From assembly GCA_003640645.1 (NCBI GenBank), contig QGHH01000002.1:174180-238179 (forward strand): a DNA stretch of 64,000 nucleotides. The letters are read 5' to 3'. The translations under genes and the position numbers were made by a program. Positions 45,819-54,344 of this stretch are shown here, piece by piece (positions within the stretch are counted from its first letter, which is position 1; every line of letters begins with the position of its first letter). The notes under the pieces were generated by a model, which saw only the letters and a list, made by a program, of their open reading frames with translations, was not told where the DNA came from and did no database searches. The DNA comes from Fredinandcohnia aciditolerans (GTDB lineage: Bacteria > Bacillota > Bacilli > Bacillales > Bacillaceae_L).

Positions 45819-46592
45819 GTGAAAAAGTTTTTCTTAGTTATATTGGCTTTTAGCTTTATCCTTTTTTTAGCTGGTTGTGGCGGTGATAACCATGCTGGGG
45901 ATACAAACAATTCAAATAAAACAGCAGAAAACGATGTTAATGAAAATGAATCAAATAAGGAAGATAAGGACAAAACAGAGCCAAAGTTAGAGATTGTAAA
46001 GACGACTGGCGGGGCTTGGAAAAATTCAATTGATACTGTTTGGGTTCATTCAGCAGCAATATTTGAAAATACAGGAGATGTTCCGATTGAAATTGGAGAA
46101 ACACAGATGAATTTTAAAGGCAAGGATGGAAGTATTTTGGGTACAGCTCCAATGGTTTATTCTGTCCCAAGTGTTGTCTTGCCAGGTGAACAGGCTTTTA
46201 TCTCAGAATCCACGATTCTCGAAGGTGTTACAGATCCGAATGAATATTCAGAGACAACGTATAATTTTTCATTTGATGATACTGAGGGGAATGCAAATTT
46301 ACTCGAGGTGTCCGGTATAAAATTGATTCCGGCTACCGATGACCTGTCAACTCCTTACCGAGTTACAGGTGTGGTGAAAAATACAACAGATGAATTACAA
46401 GATGACATTCGAATATCGGCAGCATTACTTGCTGAGGATGGAACTTTACTAGGTGTTTTAAATGGTGGAGTAGATGTAGGAGTAAATCCTGGGAGCGAAG
46501 CAGGTTTTGAATTAAACTATCCTGACGTCCCGGGCGAAATTGCAGGAAAAGTTAAGACTGCCGAGGTAAAAGCGTATGCTTGGACCTGGTAA
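45819..46592 (+). CDS. Putative lipoprotein with FxLYD-like domain
   Basis: 257 residues. A lipoprotein signal with lipobox LAGC (Cys20) and a charged Asn/Glu/Lys-rich linker to about residue 52 show surface anchoring. The rest consists of two beta-rich halves: VHSAAIFENTGDVPIEIGET and YRVTGVVKNTTDELQDDIRI, each resembling the FxLYD/DUF3426-type beta-sandwich used for extracellular protein interactions. GTG 45819 follows GGGGAGG. The second lipoprotein starts 28 bp after the stop. Function unknown. Confidence 0.75.
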   Translation: MKKFFLVILAFSFILFLAGCGGDNHAGDTNNSNKTAENDVNENESNKEDKDKTEPKLEIVKTTGGAWKNSIDTVWVHSAAIFENTGDVPIEIGETQMNFKGKDGSILGTAPMVYSVPSVVLPGEQAFISESTILEGVTDPNEYSETTYNFSFDDTEGNANLLEVSGIKLIPATDDLSTPYRVTGVVKNTTDELQDDIRISAALLAEDGTLLGVLNGGVDVGVNPGSEAGFELNYPDVPGEIAGKVKTAEVKAYAWTW

Positions 46593-46620
46593 ACATATAA
46601 GGCTTTTAAGGAGGGTTTTT

Positions 46621-47286
46621 ATGGTAAAGAAGCTTCTTTTTTTCCTCCTACTTATTTCATTATTTCTAGCAGCTTGTGGGGGTAATGACGAGGAAAAAGC
46701 AAAGCAAGACAATACTAAAAAGGATAATGGTGACGATAACAGTAAACAAGTTGAAGTAGATAAGGGTCTGCTAAATGTCGAAATCACATTACCAGCCTCA
46801 TTTTTTGAAAGTGACGAAGACCGTGACAGTACCATGGCAGAAGCAGAGAAAGATGGCATTAAGGTAACAAAAAATGAGGATGGTTCGCTTACCTACAAAA
46901 TGTCGAAAAATAAGCATAAGGAAGTGATGAAAGAAATAAAGAGAGATATGGTTGCTAGCATTGATGAAATTAAAAACAGTGAAGATTATGTGTCGATTCA
47001 GGATATCACCCATAATGACTCATTCTCGGAATTTAACATGATCGTTGATAAAGCGAAATACGAAAATAGCTTTGATTCATTCGCTGTATTCGGCCTTGGT
47101 ATTGCGGGTATGTACTACCAATTATTCAGTGGAGTCGACCCAGAAGAATATCAAGTAAAAATCCAAGTACAAGACGCTGCAACAAAAGAAATTTTGAGCG
47201 AAGTTATTTACCCTGATGACTTAGAAGAAATGGAAGAAGAACAACAAGACGACAAAGGACACTCAGGCACCCATACTGGAGGCTAA
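46621..47286 (+). CDS. Putative lipoprotein of unknown function
   Basis: 221 residues from ATG 46621, which follows AAGGAGG; the in-frame ATG at 46576 lies within the previous gene. Lipobox FLAAC gives Cys19 as the anchor; a Lys/Asp-rich linker follows. The mature part is rich in charged residues (VEITLPASFFE, MSKNKHKEVMKEIKRDM) and ends in an acidic, Gln-rich tail. I do not recognise a catalytic domain. Paired with the preceding lipoprotein in one transcript. Confidence 0.75.
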   Translation: MVKKLLFFLLLISLFLAACGGNDEEKAKQDNTKKDNGDDNSKQVEVDKGLLNVEITLPASFFESDEDRDSTMAEAEKDGIKVTKNEDGSLTYKMSKNKHKEVMKEIKRDMVASIDEIKNSEDYVSIQDITHNDSFSEFNMIVDKAKYENSFDSFAVFGLGIAGMYYQLFSGVDPEEYQVKIQVQDAATKEILSEVIYPDDLEEMEEEQQDDKGHSGTHTGG

Positions 47287-47359
47287 TGGGACAGAGGGAC
47301 AGGTCCCTCGTCCCAAAAGGAAAAATATGGTGGGACATGGGACCTGTCCCCGTGACCCA
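47287..47359 (+). repeat. Two-hairpin dispersed repeat, copy 7 (full length)
   Basis: Begins directly after the TAA of the lipoprotein gene. Hairpin I GGGACAGAGGGAC / GTCCCTCGTCCC, spacer AATATGGTGGGACA, hairpin II GGGACCTGTCCCC, GTGACCCA. Confidence 0.9.
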
Positions 47360-47363
47360 AAGT

Positions 47364-47391
47364 AAGACCAGATGATCCTGGTCTTATTTTT
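47364..47391. terminator. Hairpin terminator between convergent genes
   Basis: AAGACCAG (47364-47371) pairs with CTGGTCTT (47378-47385), followed by ATTTTT. It separates the lipoprotein pair from the convergent FadR-type regulator. Confidence 0.7.
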
Positions 47392-47405
47392 GTATTGTGT
47401 TTATT

Positions 47406-48098
47406 TTATTGTTTATAAAATTTCTTTGCTCCTGTAAAGTTTAAATCAATAGCTTCCTTTACTTCTTCAAGATTGCGTTGTTTAATGGCTTTAATTAATT
47501 TTGTACGAGAGTTAATGCTGTTCTCCCGTGCACCAGGGACATTTAAGATTTTCACCATAGATTGATGGCGAAGATGGACAATTGTTTGCATTAACTTGTT
47601 GTAGATTTTATTGCCGCTACATGAGCCCATATACAGATCAAAGTCGTCTAATAATCGTTGAAATTCTTCATTGTTATTTTTTGGGGTGTTCTTTAACTTC
47701 TTCATAATATCATCTAGTACTGTAATCTCATTTTCTGTCATGCGCTCAGCTGCTTCTAAATAAACCTCAGACTCAATTAACTTCCTAGCAGCATAAACTT
47801 CCTCTAAATTATTCACTTCATTATGATACATCCAAAGAATAGTCTCAGCAGGCAGGACAGATTCTTTAGCGCTTACAAAACTGCCTTCACCTGGTTTGAT
47901 TTCTATCAGGCCAATAAGTGCAAGGGCTCTTAGAGACTCCCGGATTCGGCCTCTATTTACCTGGAATTCTTCTGCTAATAATCGCTCATTTGGAAGCTTG
48001 TCTCCAGGCTTTAATTCGTTTGAGATAATCCATGATGCAACTTGTTCTAAAATTTGCTCAGTTAAAGTTACTCTTTTAATTGGATTGATTTTTACCAT
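47406..48098 (-). CDS. FadR/GntR family transcriptional regulator
   Basis: 230 residues from ATG 48098 (AAGGGTG upstream). Residues 5-70 are the GntR winged helix (LKPGDKLPNERLLAEEFQVN, RGRIRESLRALALIGLIEI), followed by an all-helical FadR/FCD ligand domain (YAARKLIESEVYLEAAERM, LRHQSMVKI). Such regulators of hexuronate and related pathways bind TGGT-N-ACCA palindromes; three perfect TGGTACTACCA sites lie in the divergent region upstream. It therefore most likely controls the UxaA/TRAP operon and itself, responding to the substrate or a pathway intermediate. Confidence 0.92.
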   Translation of the reverse strand: MVKINPIKRVTLTEQILEQVASWIISNELKPGDKLPNERLLAEEFQVNRGRIRESLRALALIGLIEIKPGEGSFVSAKESVLPAETILWMYHNEVNNLEEVYAARKLIESEVYLEAAERMTENEITVLDDIMKKLKNTPKNNNEEFQRLLDDFDLYMGSCSGNKIYNKLMQTIVHLRHQSMVKILNVPGARENSINSRTKLIKAIKQRNLEEVKEAIDLNFTGAKKFYKQ

Positions 48099-48128
48099 AT
48101 ACAACACCCTTAGTGAATGAAATTTTGT

Positions 48129-48139
48129 TGGTACTACCA
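48129..48139. promoter_or_regulatory. FadR-type operator 1
   Basis: TGGTACTACCA, a perfect TGGTA-N-TACCA palindrome, followed by GAATACCA. It is 30 bp upstream of the regulator's start, suggesting autoregulation. Confidence 0.75.
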
Positions 48140-48276
48140 GAATACCATAATGTAAGCAAGAATAGAATTAAAATGATTAGGAAAATTCATCGATAAAACG
48201 GAGAATACAAGAAAGGAAATGAATTTATGTCTATTTATATAAATATATTAATTAATTAAAAAAATTAGAAAATTTG

Positions 48277-48305
48277 TTGAAAACGGAAAAACTACGTGGT
48301 AACAT
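48277..48305 (+). promoter_or_regulatory. Promoter of the UxaA/TRAP operon
   Basis: TTGAAA at 48277-48282 and TAACAT at 48300-48305 with a 17-bp spacer. Operator 2 begins 8 bp after the -10 box, over the predicted start point. Confidence 0.6.
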
Positions 48306-48313
48306 CAAATTAC

Positions 48314-48324
48314 TGGTACTACCA
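48314..48324. promoter_or_regulatory. FadR-type operator 2
   Basis: Identical TGGTACTACCA, placed over the predicted transcription start of the UxaA/TRAP operon, a repressor position. Confidence 0.8.
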
Positions 48325-48342
48325 CGAAACCTTTTTATAATT

Positions 48343-48356
48343 TGAAAGCGTTTTAT
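48343..48356 (+). promoter_or_regulatory. Candidate catabolite-responsive element
   Basis: TGAAAGCGTTTTAT matches the CcpA cre consensus in its left half and centre but ends in AT instead of CA. Downstream of the promoter it would act as a roadblock for glucose repression. Confidence 0.4.
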
Positions 48357-48434
48357 CAATAGTCTCGTTAATAAAAATAAATGCTCAAGGAGGAGAGTTA
48401 ATTAAGTAAAATTTAGTTATTTTTTTTGTGTCTA

Positions 48435-48445
48435 TGGTACTACCA
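48435..48445. promoter_or_regulatory. FadR-type operator 3
   Basis: Third identical TGGTACTACCA, followed by CAATACCA as at operator 1 (GAATACCA). It lies 121 bp downstream of operator 2 in the untranslated leader. The gap 48108-48570 is thus a regulatory region, with no gene in it. Confidence 0.75.
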
Positions 48446-48576
48446 CAATACCAAACATATTACATAGAAATTGCTAGTAATCGTAAAAAAATGAAAACTA
48501 AAGTCTTGTGCTCGTGTACGTAAGAGGTCTTTAAACTATTTTTTTAACATTAATACCTTCACTAAGGAGGATGAGT

Positions 48577-48891
48577 ATGATGAGTGAGAAAAAATACCGA
48601 ACATTAGTCATGCAACCGGTAGATAGTGTTGCAGTTTCACTGCAAGATATTCCTCAAAATGAAGAGGTAGAGGTAGATCTTTCTGGTGAAATATCAAAGA
48701 AGATTCTATTAAAGGACGAAATACTTTTTGGTCATAAATTCGCCATTAAGGCAATCCAAAAGGGAGAGACGATTTTAAAGTATGGAGAAATCATTGGCAA
48801 AGCGGTTAGGGATATAGCGGAAGGTGAGCATGTACATGTTCACAATCTTGAAGGAACACGAGGAAGAGGTGACCAAATTGGAACTAAATAA
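48577..48891 (+). CDS. UxaA-family dehydratase, small (SAF-domain) subunit
   Basis: 104 residues from ATG 48577 (AAGGAGG six bases upstream; ATG 48571 overlaps that site, and 48580 is also possible). The sequence is one SAF domain: LVMQPVDSVAVSLQDIP, FGHKFAIKAIQKGE and ILKYGEIIGKAVRDIAEGEHVHVHNLEG, equal to the N-terminal domain of altronate dehydratase UxaA. In split systems this subunit (also seen as SuyA of sulfolactate sulfo-lyase) assembles with the large subunit encoded next, which it overlaps. Confidence 0.88.
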   Translation: MMSEKKYRTLVMQPVDSVAVSLQDIPQNEEVEVDLSGEISKKILLKDEILFGHKFAIKAIQKGETILKYGEIIGKAVRDIAEGEHVHVHNLEGTRGRGDQIGTK

Positions 48892-50053
48892 AGAGGGGAA
48901 ATTTTTAGGATATCGTCGTCCAGATGGCAAGGTAGGGGTGAGAAATCACGTATTAATTTTACCGACAATTACCTGCGCTACACAAACGGCCCAAAGGATT
49001 ACAGAACTAGTTCATGGGACAGTGACCTTTATCCATCAACACGGTTGTGCACAAGTTGGAGTTGATTATGAACAAACATTTAGAACGTACGTAGGTTTAG
49101 GGAAAAATCCAAATGTATATGGAGTTGTGGTTTTAGGGTTAGGCTGTGAAACACATCAGGCCAGAAGCGTTGCTGCAGAAATCGCTAAGTCAGGAAAACC
49201 TGTAGTAACCATCTCGATTCAAGACCATGGAGGCACATTAACTACTATTGCGAAAGGAGCACAAGCAGCTGCAAAGCTTGTTCAAGAGGCTTCCGCCCAA
49301 CCAAGGGAAATATGTGATTTCAGTGAATTAATTATTGGTACGGAATGTGGCGGATCTGATGCATGTTCCGGATTATCTGCTAATCCTGCTGTAGGTGCCG
49401 TTAGTGACATGATCGTAGAACGAGGCGGAACTTCCATTCTAGCAGAAACGACAGAACTCATTGGTGCAGAACATTTGTTGGCAAATCGAGCAGCAAATGA
49501 TCGAGTGGCGAAACGGGTATACGAGGTTATTGAGGCAATGGAAAATCGCTCTATTCTCATGGGAGTGGATATTAGGACTGGAAATCCTAGTCCTGGAAAT
49601 ATCGCCGGAGGATTAAGTTCATTAGAGGAAAAGTCCCTTGGAGCAGCAAATAAGGCTGGGAAAAGTGAGCTAAAAGAATTAATAGATTACGCTGAAGAGC
49701 CAACAGAAAAAGGTCTAGTGTGGATGGATACACCAGGACATGATATTGAACAATTAACGGGTATGGTTGCTGGTGGTGCCCAAGTTGTATTGTTTACGAG
49801 TGGAAGAGGCACACCAACAGGTTCACCGATTGCCCCAGTTATTAAAATTTCAACGAATACAGGTATGTTTGAAAGAATGAGTGACAATATGGACCTCAAT
49901 GCTGGAACAATTATCGAAGGAACAGAAACGGTCCAAGAAGTTGGTAAAAGAATATTTGACGAAATTGCATTAGTTAGTTCTGGGAAATTAACGAAGGCTG
50001 AAATATTAAAACAACATGACTTTGGCATCTGGAGAATCGGCCCAACCTTCTAA
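48878..50053 (+). CDS. UxaA-family dehydratase, large subunit
   Basis: 391 residues from TTG 48878, with AGGAAGAGG eight bases upstream, overlapping the small-subunit gene by 14 bp; GTG 48869 is an alternative. GYRRPDGKVGVRNHVLILPT is the diagnostic opening; HQHGCAQVG, VLGLGCE and GTECGGSDACSG carry the cysteines of the iron-sulfur/metal site. It catalyses dehydration or beta-elimination of a sugar acid. Altronate/galactarate-type dehydratase is most likely in a locus with a FadR-type regulator, TRAP importer and zinc dehydrogenase; (R)-sulfolactate sulfo-lyase (SuyB) is the alternative. Confidence 0.87.
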   Translation: MELNKEGKFLGYRRPDGKVGVRNHVLILPTITCATQTAQRITELVHGTVTFIHQHGCAQVGVDYEQTFRTYVGLGKNPNVYGVVVLGLGCETHQARSVAAEIAKSGKPVVTISIQDHGGTLTTIAKGAQAAAKLVQEASAQPREICDFSELIIGTECGGSDACSGLSANPAVGAVSDMIVERGGTSILAETTELIGAEHLLANRAANDRVAKRVYEVIEAMENRSILMGVDIRTGNPSPGNIAGGLSSLEEKSLGAANKAGKSELKELIDYAEEPTEKGLVWMDTPGHDIEQLTGMVAGGAQVVLFTSGRGTPTGSPIAPVIKISTNTGMFERMSDNMDLNAGTIIEGTETVQEVGKRIFDEIALVSSGKLTKAEILKQHDFGIWRIGPTF

Positions 50054-50146
50054 TCTATAAAATGTAATGTCGCATTTTTACATGATTCAGGAGAGATTAC
50101 AAGTTTACTTGTTAAAAAATGAATAATAAGAAAAAGGGGTAATCGT

Positions 50147-51190
50147 ATGGTGAGAGGATCTAAATGGATGTCTGTTTTGGTTGTTGCAATGTTGGTAGCC
50201 TTTTTAACTGCTTGCTCTTCAGATTCAAGTTCCAGTTCCGAAAAAGGTTCAGGTGATAGTAAAGGCAGCGATGAAAAAATTTCAATTAACGTTGCTTATG
50301 GAAATCAGCCTGGGGAGCCAATTGACTTATTAGCGAAAAAGTGGAAAGAACTAGCTGAGGAAAAAAGTAATGGAAAAATTGAATTAAAACTTTACCCAAG
50401 TTCCCAGTTAGGATCTGAAAAAGATGTTGTTGAACAAGCAACTATGGGGAACAACGTAATTGTTATGGCGGGATATGATTTCCTAATGGACTATGTACCA
50501 GATGCTGGGATTCTGACTGCACCGTATATTACAGATAGTGTTGATGACTTGTTATATTTAACAACAACCGACTGGTTTACTGAACTCCATGAAGCTTTAA
50601 ACGGGAAGGGGATTCATATTGTTACAACAAATACCGTCTATGGTGAGCGTCACCTGTTAACTAATGATCCGGTTACAACACCTGAGGATTTAGACGGAAT
50701 GAAAATTCGTGTACCTAACAACCAAATGTCTATTGCAACATTTGAAGTTTTAGGGGCAACAGCAACACCAACACCACTAGGGGATTTATATACTTCCCTC
50801 CAACAGGGACTTATTGATGGTGCTGAGAATCCACTACCAGTTCTACAGGGTGTAAAGGCACAGGAAGTTTCAAAACATCTCAGTCTTACAGGCCATCAAA
50901 AGTTCATTACAACTTGGATTGCTGGACAGAGTTTTATCGAAACTCTGCCTGAAGATGTAGTACAGATTCTCAAAGAAACAGGTGATGAGGCTGGAGATTA
51001 TGGTAGAGGTGTACTAGAAGAACAAACCGAGAGTGTTTTAGATGAATTTAAAGGTCAGGGCGTTGAAATACACGAGGTTGATGTAGAACAATTTAAGGAA
51101 AAAGTTCAAAGCGTATATGAAGAGTTTCCAGAATGGACTCCTGGTTTATACGATAGAATTCTAGAATTATTAGAAAATAGGCCTTCCTAA
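50147..51190 (+). CDS. TRAP transporter solute-binding lipoprotein, DctP type
   Basis: 347 residues. Lipobox FLTAC (Cys23) and a Ser-rich linker anchor it to the membrane, replacing the free periplasmic form of Gram-negatives. IRVPNNQMSIATFEVLGATATPTP contains the conserved arginine region that binds the substrate carboxylate; GLIDGAENPLP is another family signature. It binds an organic or sugar acid for the DctQM permease. GTATGG region: ATG 50147 with AAAAAGGGG upstream. It is followed by a 15-bp perfect hairpin. Confidence 0.92.
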   Translation: MVRGSKWMSVLVVAMLVAFLTACSSDSSSSSEKGSGDSKGSDEKISINVAYGNQPGEPIDLLAKKWKELAEEKSNGKIELKLYPSSQLGSEKDVVEQATMGNNVIVMAGYDFLMDYVPDAGILTAPYITDSVDDLLYLTTTDWFTELHEALNGKGIHIVTTNTVYGERHLLTNDPVTTPEDLDGMKIRVPNNQMSIATFEVLGATATPTPLGDLYTSLQQGLIDGAENPLPVLQGVKAQEVSKHLSLTGHQKFITTWIAGQSFIETLPEDVVQILKETGDEAGDYGRGVLEEQTESVLDEFKGQGVEIHEVDVEQFKEKVQSVYEEFPEWTPGLYDRILELLENRPS

Positions 51191-51197
51191 TTTAGTT

Positions 51198-51234
51198 CCA
51201 TACTGAGAAAAGCTATTACCTTTTCTCAGTATGG
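51198..51234 (+). other. Perfect intercistronic hairpin between dctP and dctQ
   Basis: CCATACTGAGAAAAG at 51198-51212 pairs perfectly with CTTTTCTCAGTATGG at 51220-51234 around a seven-base loop. No T run follows. It may protect the 3' end of the binding-protein mRNA so that more of it is made than of the permease. Confidence 0.75.
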
Positions 51235-51320
51235 ATTTATCGCCTTTACGTCAGAAACGGAAGTCTCCTAATCTTTTATTCCCATAATTAATTATTCTAG
51301 ATTACAGGAGGGATAAGATA

Positions 51321-51803
51321 ATGTTTAAAAAATGGTTTAACCCAATTGATGATATCATATCCGTTATAGCAATTTCGGTAATATCGTTCTTGACGATTAT
51401 TAATGTTATTTGTCGTTTTGTATTAAATAGTCCCATTTCGTGGGCAGAAGAAATAACACTTGGCTGTTTTATTTGGCTCGTTTTTATAGGGATAAGCTCC
51501 GCAATGAAAAGAGATGGGCATATCGGAGTGGATTATTTCATTCAAAAGATGCCGAAAGCCATGCGTAATGTGTGTACGATCATAGGTGCTGCGGCAATTT
51601 ATTTTGTACTTATATACATATTTATATATTTGGGTTTCGAGCTCGCTTCTCAAGCTGGAAGCAAAGTAACTCCTGTGTTAGGAATTAGCTACACCTATAT
51701 TGATCTTGCTGTTCCTATTGGAGGGTTTTTAACAGCTATTCATTTCACCTTTAAGCTAATTCGTTCTTTCCAATCGAATCCAGAGAGAAAGGAGAGAGCA
51801 TGA
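51321..51803 (+). CDS. TRAP transporter small permease, DctQ type
   Basis: 160 residues with four membrane segments. VICRFVLNSPISWAEEIT is the family signature. It forms the membrane domain together with the large permease encoded one base after its stop. ATG 51321 follows AGGAGGG. Confidence 0.92.
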   Translation: MFKKWFNPIDDIISVIAISVISFLTIINVICRFVLNSPISWAEEITLGCFIWLVFIGISSAMKRDGHIGVDYFIQKMPKAMRNVCTIIGAAAIYFVLIYIFIYLGFELASQAGSKVTPVLGISYTYIDLAVPIGGFLTAIHFTFKLIRSFQSNPERKERA

Positions 51804-51804
51804 T

Positions 51805-53088
51805 ATGGCCTTATCTCTCATGTTAATTGTACTTCTGGTATTATTCTTAATTAATGTTCCTATCGCATTTGCCATGATTGTTGCTTCGGCGTTTTATTTC
51901 TTCTTCTCGGATGGTTTTTCTACGATGGTCCTCATCCAAAGAATGATTGGAGGGGTAGAGTCTGTACCATTGCTAGCAATTGTATTCTTTATGACTGCTG
52001 GAATTCTGATGAATTACACAGGAATCACTTCAAGGATGCTTCGATTTGCTCAAGTAATTACTCGACCACTCCCTGGGGGTCTTGCTCAAGTAAACGTTAT
52101 TCTTAGTACCTTGATGGGTGGCTTGAGCGGTTCTAATATTGCAGATGCAGCAATGCAATCAAAAATCCTAGTGCCTGAAATGATTAAAAAAGGGTATTCA
52201 AAGTCGTTTTCCACTGTATTAACAGCATCAACATCATTAATTACCCCAATCATTCCACCGGGAATTGCATTAATTATGTATGGTTATGTAGGAAACGTTT
52301 CAATAGGTAAATTATTTTTAGCTGGAATCATACCTGGAATCGTACTTTGTTTATCTTTTATGATTTACGTCCATTTCTATGCAAAAAAACATAACCTTGA
52401 AACTGAAAAACAAGACAAGATCACACTTAAAGAATTTTTGGTCAGTTTTAAAGATGCCTTATTAGCCCTTCTTTTACCTGTTATTATCATTGGTGGAATT
52501 CGTTTTGGTGTATTTAGTGCAACTGAGGCAGGAGCGTTTGCGGTATTGTATGCTCTAGTCCTTGGCATGCTTGTATATCGTGAAATGAAGATAAAACAAT
52601 TAATAGAAGCACTGCTAGAAACGGCTCACACAGCAGCATCCATTTTAATTATTATTGCAGCAGGTTCTGCATTCGCCTGGGTACTAACTTTGGAACAGGT
52701 ACCGCAAAAAATGACAGAGTTTATGGTTGGAAATGTTTCTTCCACCTTCATGTTCTTTATCGTAGTCCTTTTATTCCTACTAGTCATAGGGATGTTTGTT
52801 GAAGGAAACGTTACAATTATTATCCTAACACCACTATTTATGCCAATGTTAATGCAGTATGGAATTGATCCGGTTCATTTTGGAATATTCTTTATTGTTT
52901 GTATTAGTATTGGTACTTTAACACCACCATTAGGGACAATCATGTTTGCAACTTGTTCAATTACCGGAACAAAAGTTGAGGAATTTGTGAAGCATAGCTG
53001 GCCATTTTTACTACTGTTGGTAATTGTAGCACTGTTGCTTGCGTTTATTCCTGCAATTTCTATGTTTCTACCAAATACACTATTTTAG
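51805..53088 (+). CDS. TRAP transporter large permease, DctM type
   Basis: 427 residues, about twelve membrane segments. MGGLSGSNIADAAMQSKILVP contains the sodium-site helix-turn region, PIIPPGIALIMYG and LTPPLGTIMFATC are the two conserved hairpin motifs of this sodium-coupled elevator-type transporter. It completes the DctPQM importer of the UxaA operon. Confidence 0.93.
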   Translation: MALSLMLIVLLVLFLINVPIAFAMIVASAFYFFFSDGFSTMVLIQRMIGGVESVPLLAIVFFMTAGILMNYTGITSRMLRFAQVITRPLPGGLAQVNVILSTLMGGLSGSNIADAAMQSKILVPEMIKKGYSKSFSTVLTASTSLITPIIPPGIALIMYGYVGNVSIGKLFLAGIIPGIVLCLSFMIYVHFYAKKHNLETEKQDKITLKEFLVSFKDALLALLLPVIIIGGIRFGVFSATEAGAFAVLYALVLGMLVYREMKIKQLIEALLETAHTAASILIIIAAGSAFAWVLTLEQVPQKMTEFMVGNVSSTFMFFIVVLLFLLVIGMFVEGNVTIIILTPLFMPMLMQYGIDPVHFGIFFIVCISIGTLTPPLGTIMFATCSITGTKVEEFVKHSWPFLLLLVIVALLLAFIPAISMFLPNTLF

Positions 53089-53093
53089 ACAAA

Positions 53094-53122
53094 TTAAGGG
53101 CCTATATGGAATAGGTCCTTAA
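53094..53122 (+). other. Hairpin after the TRAP permease
   Basis: TTAAGGGCCTAT at 53094-53105 pairs with ATAGGTCCTTAA at 53111-53122 (12 bp, one G-U). The following TCTATT is a poor terminator tail, so read-through into the dehydrogenase gene is expected. Confidence 0.55.
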
Positions 53123-53146
53123 TCTATTGGAAGGAGATATGAAAAG

Positions 53147-54163
53147 ATGAGAACGATTATTTGCCAAAATCCTGGGGAAATGATAATGCATAAAAGGGAA
53201 GCACCCACATCTTTTGGGGAAAAGGATGTCCTGATTCGGGTGAAAAGAATCGGGATTTGTGGTACGGATTTACATGCATATGGAGGAAATCAGCCTTTCT
53301 TTCAATACCCACGAATACTAGGTCATGAGCTTTCAGGGATTGTGGAAAGTGTCGGTGAAAATGTGCAAACACTTGAGATAGGCGATCAAGTCACTGTTAT
53401 TCCCTACATGCATTGCGGTGAATGCATTGCATGTAAAAATGGAAAAACAAATTGTTGTACCAAAATGCAAGTGATTGGAGTACATATTGATGGGGGTATG
53501 ACGGAATACCTAGTACTGCCTGGGAGCCATGTCTTAAAAGTAAATGAACTATCATTAAATGCTGCAGCTATCATTGAACCATTAAGTATAGGAGCTCATG
53601 CTGTGAGAAGAGCACAAATACAAAAAAGGGATAGTGTGCTGATTATTGGAGCAGGTCCAATTGGACTTGGTGTTGCAAGGTTTGCAAAACTGCAAGGTGC
53701 GAGAACGATCATGATGGATATTAGTATAGAACGCTTAGCTTTTGCTAAGGAATGGACGGGTAGTGACCAAGTATTAATTGCTGGAAATGAGCTTGAACTT
53801 GTTAAAGAACTTATGAGCATAAATGAGGGTGACTTACCTGCAATCGTTTTTGATGCAACTGGAAACAAGCATTCTATGATGAACGCCTTCAATTACGTTT
53901 CACATGGCGGAAAGCTTATATATGTAGGCCTTGTAAAGGATCAAATTACATTTAATGACCCGGATTTTCACGCCAAAGAATTAACTCTAATGGGAAGCAG
54001 AAATGCAACAATCGAGGATTTCCAATATGTCATTGATTGCATGAAACAAGGTAATATTGATATTAACTCCTACATTACTAAAAAAATTCCATTTGAGAAA
54101 GTCCCAGACTATTTCCAAGCCAAAATGTACAATACGAATAAAGTATTAATCGAACTTGATTAG
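53147..54163 (+). CDS. Zinc-dependent medium-chain dehydrogenase (sugar-acid / RspB-like)
   Basis: 338 residues. GICGTDLHAYGG with Cys38 and ILGHELSG supply the catalytic zinc ligands; HCGECIACKNGKTNCC is the structural zinc lobe; IIGAGPIGLGVARFAK binds NAD(P). It resembles RspB and L-galactonate / L-gulonate 5-dehydrogenase-type enzymes, which turn aldonates into keto-uronates. As last gene of the UxaA/TRAP operon it most likely oxidises the imported sugar acid or an intermediate to the dehydratase substrate. Confidence 0.9.
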   Translation: MRTIICQNPGEMIMHKREAPTSFGEKDVLIRVKRIGICGTDLHAYGGNQPFFQYPRILGHELSGIVESVGENVQTLEIGDQVTVIPYMHCGECIACKNGKTNCCTKMQVIGVHIDGGMTEYLVLPGSHVLKVNELSLNAAAIIEPLSIGAHAVRRAQIQKRDSVLIIGAGPIGLGVARFAKLQGARTIMMDISIERLAFAKEWTGSDQVLIAGNELELVKELMSINEGDLPAIVFDATGNKHSMMNAFNYVSHGGKLIYVGLVKDQITFNDPDFHAKELTLMGSRNATIEDFQYVIDCMKQGNIDINSYITKKIPFEKVPDYFQAKMYNTNKVLIELD

Positions 54164-54238
54164 GACCAATTTCCTTTCTAAGATAGGAGTCCATAGACAA
54201 CTCAGAATTCCAAAAAAGCAAAAATCAAAGGTATCCTC

Positions 54239-54313
54239 TGGGACAGAGGGACAGGTCCCTCGTCCCAAAAGGAAAAATATGGTGGGACACGGGACCTGTC
54301 CCTGTGACCAACC
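54239..54313 (+). repeat. Two-hairpin dispersed repeat, copy 8 (full length)
   Basis: Same plan as copy 7: GGGACAGAGGGAC / GTCCCTCGTCCC, spacer AATATGGTGGGACA, hairpin II with GGGACCTGTCCC. It lies between convergent genes, 75 bp after the dehydrogenase stop and about 30 bp before the kinase stop. Confidence 0.88.
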
Positions 54314-54344
54314 CAGCAAGTGGCCTAACTGAAGGTGCACCCAT

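Noticed and set aside
51198-51234. The perfect hairpin after dctP as a terminator
   Set aside because: No T run follows, and the permease genes downstream have no separate promoter that I can see.
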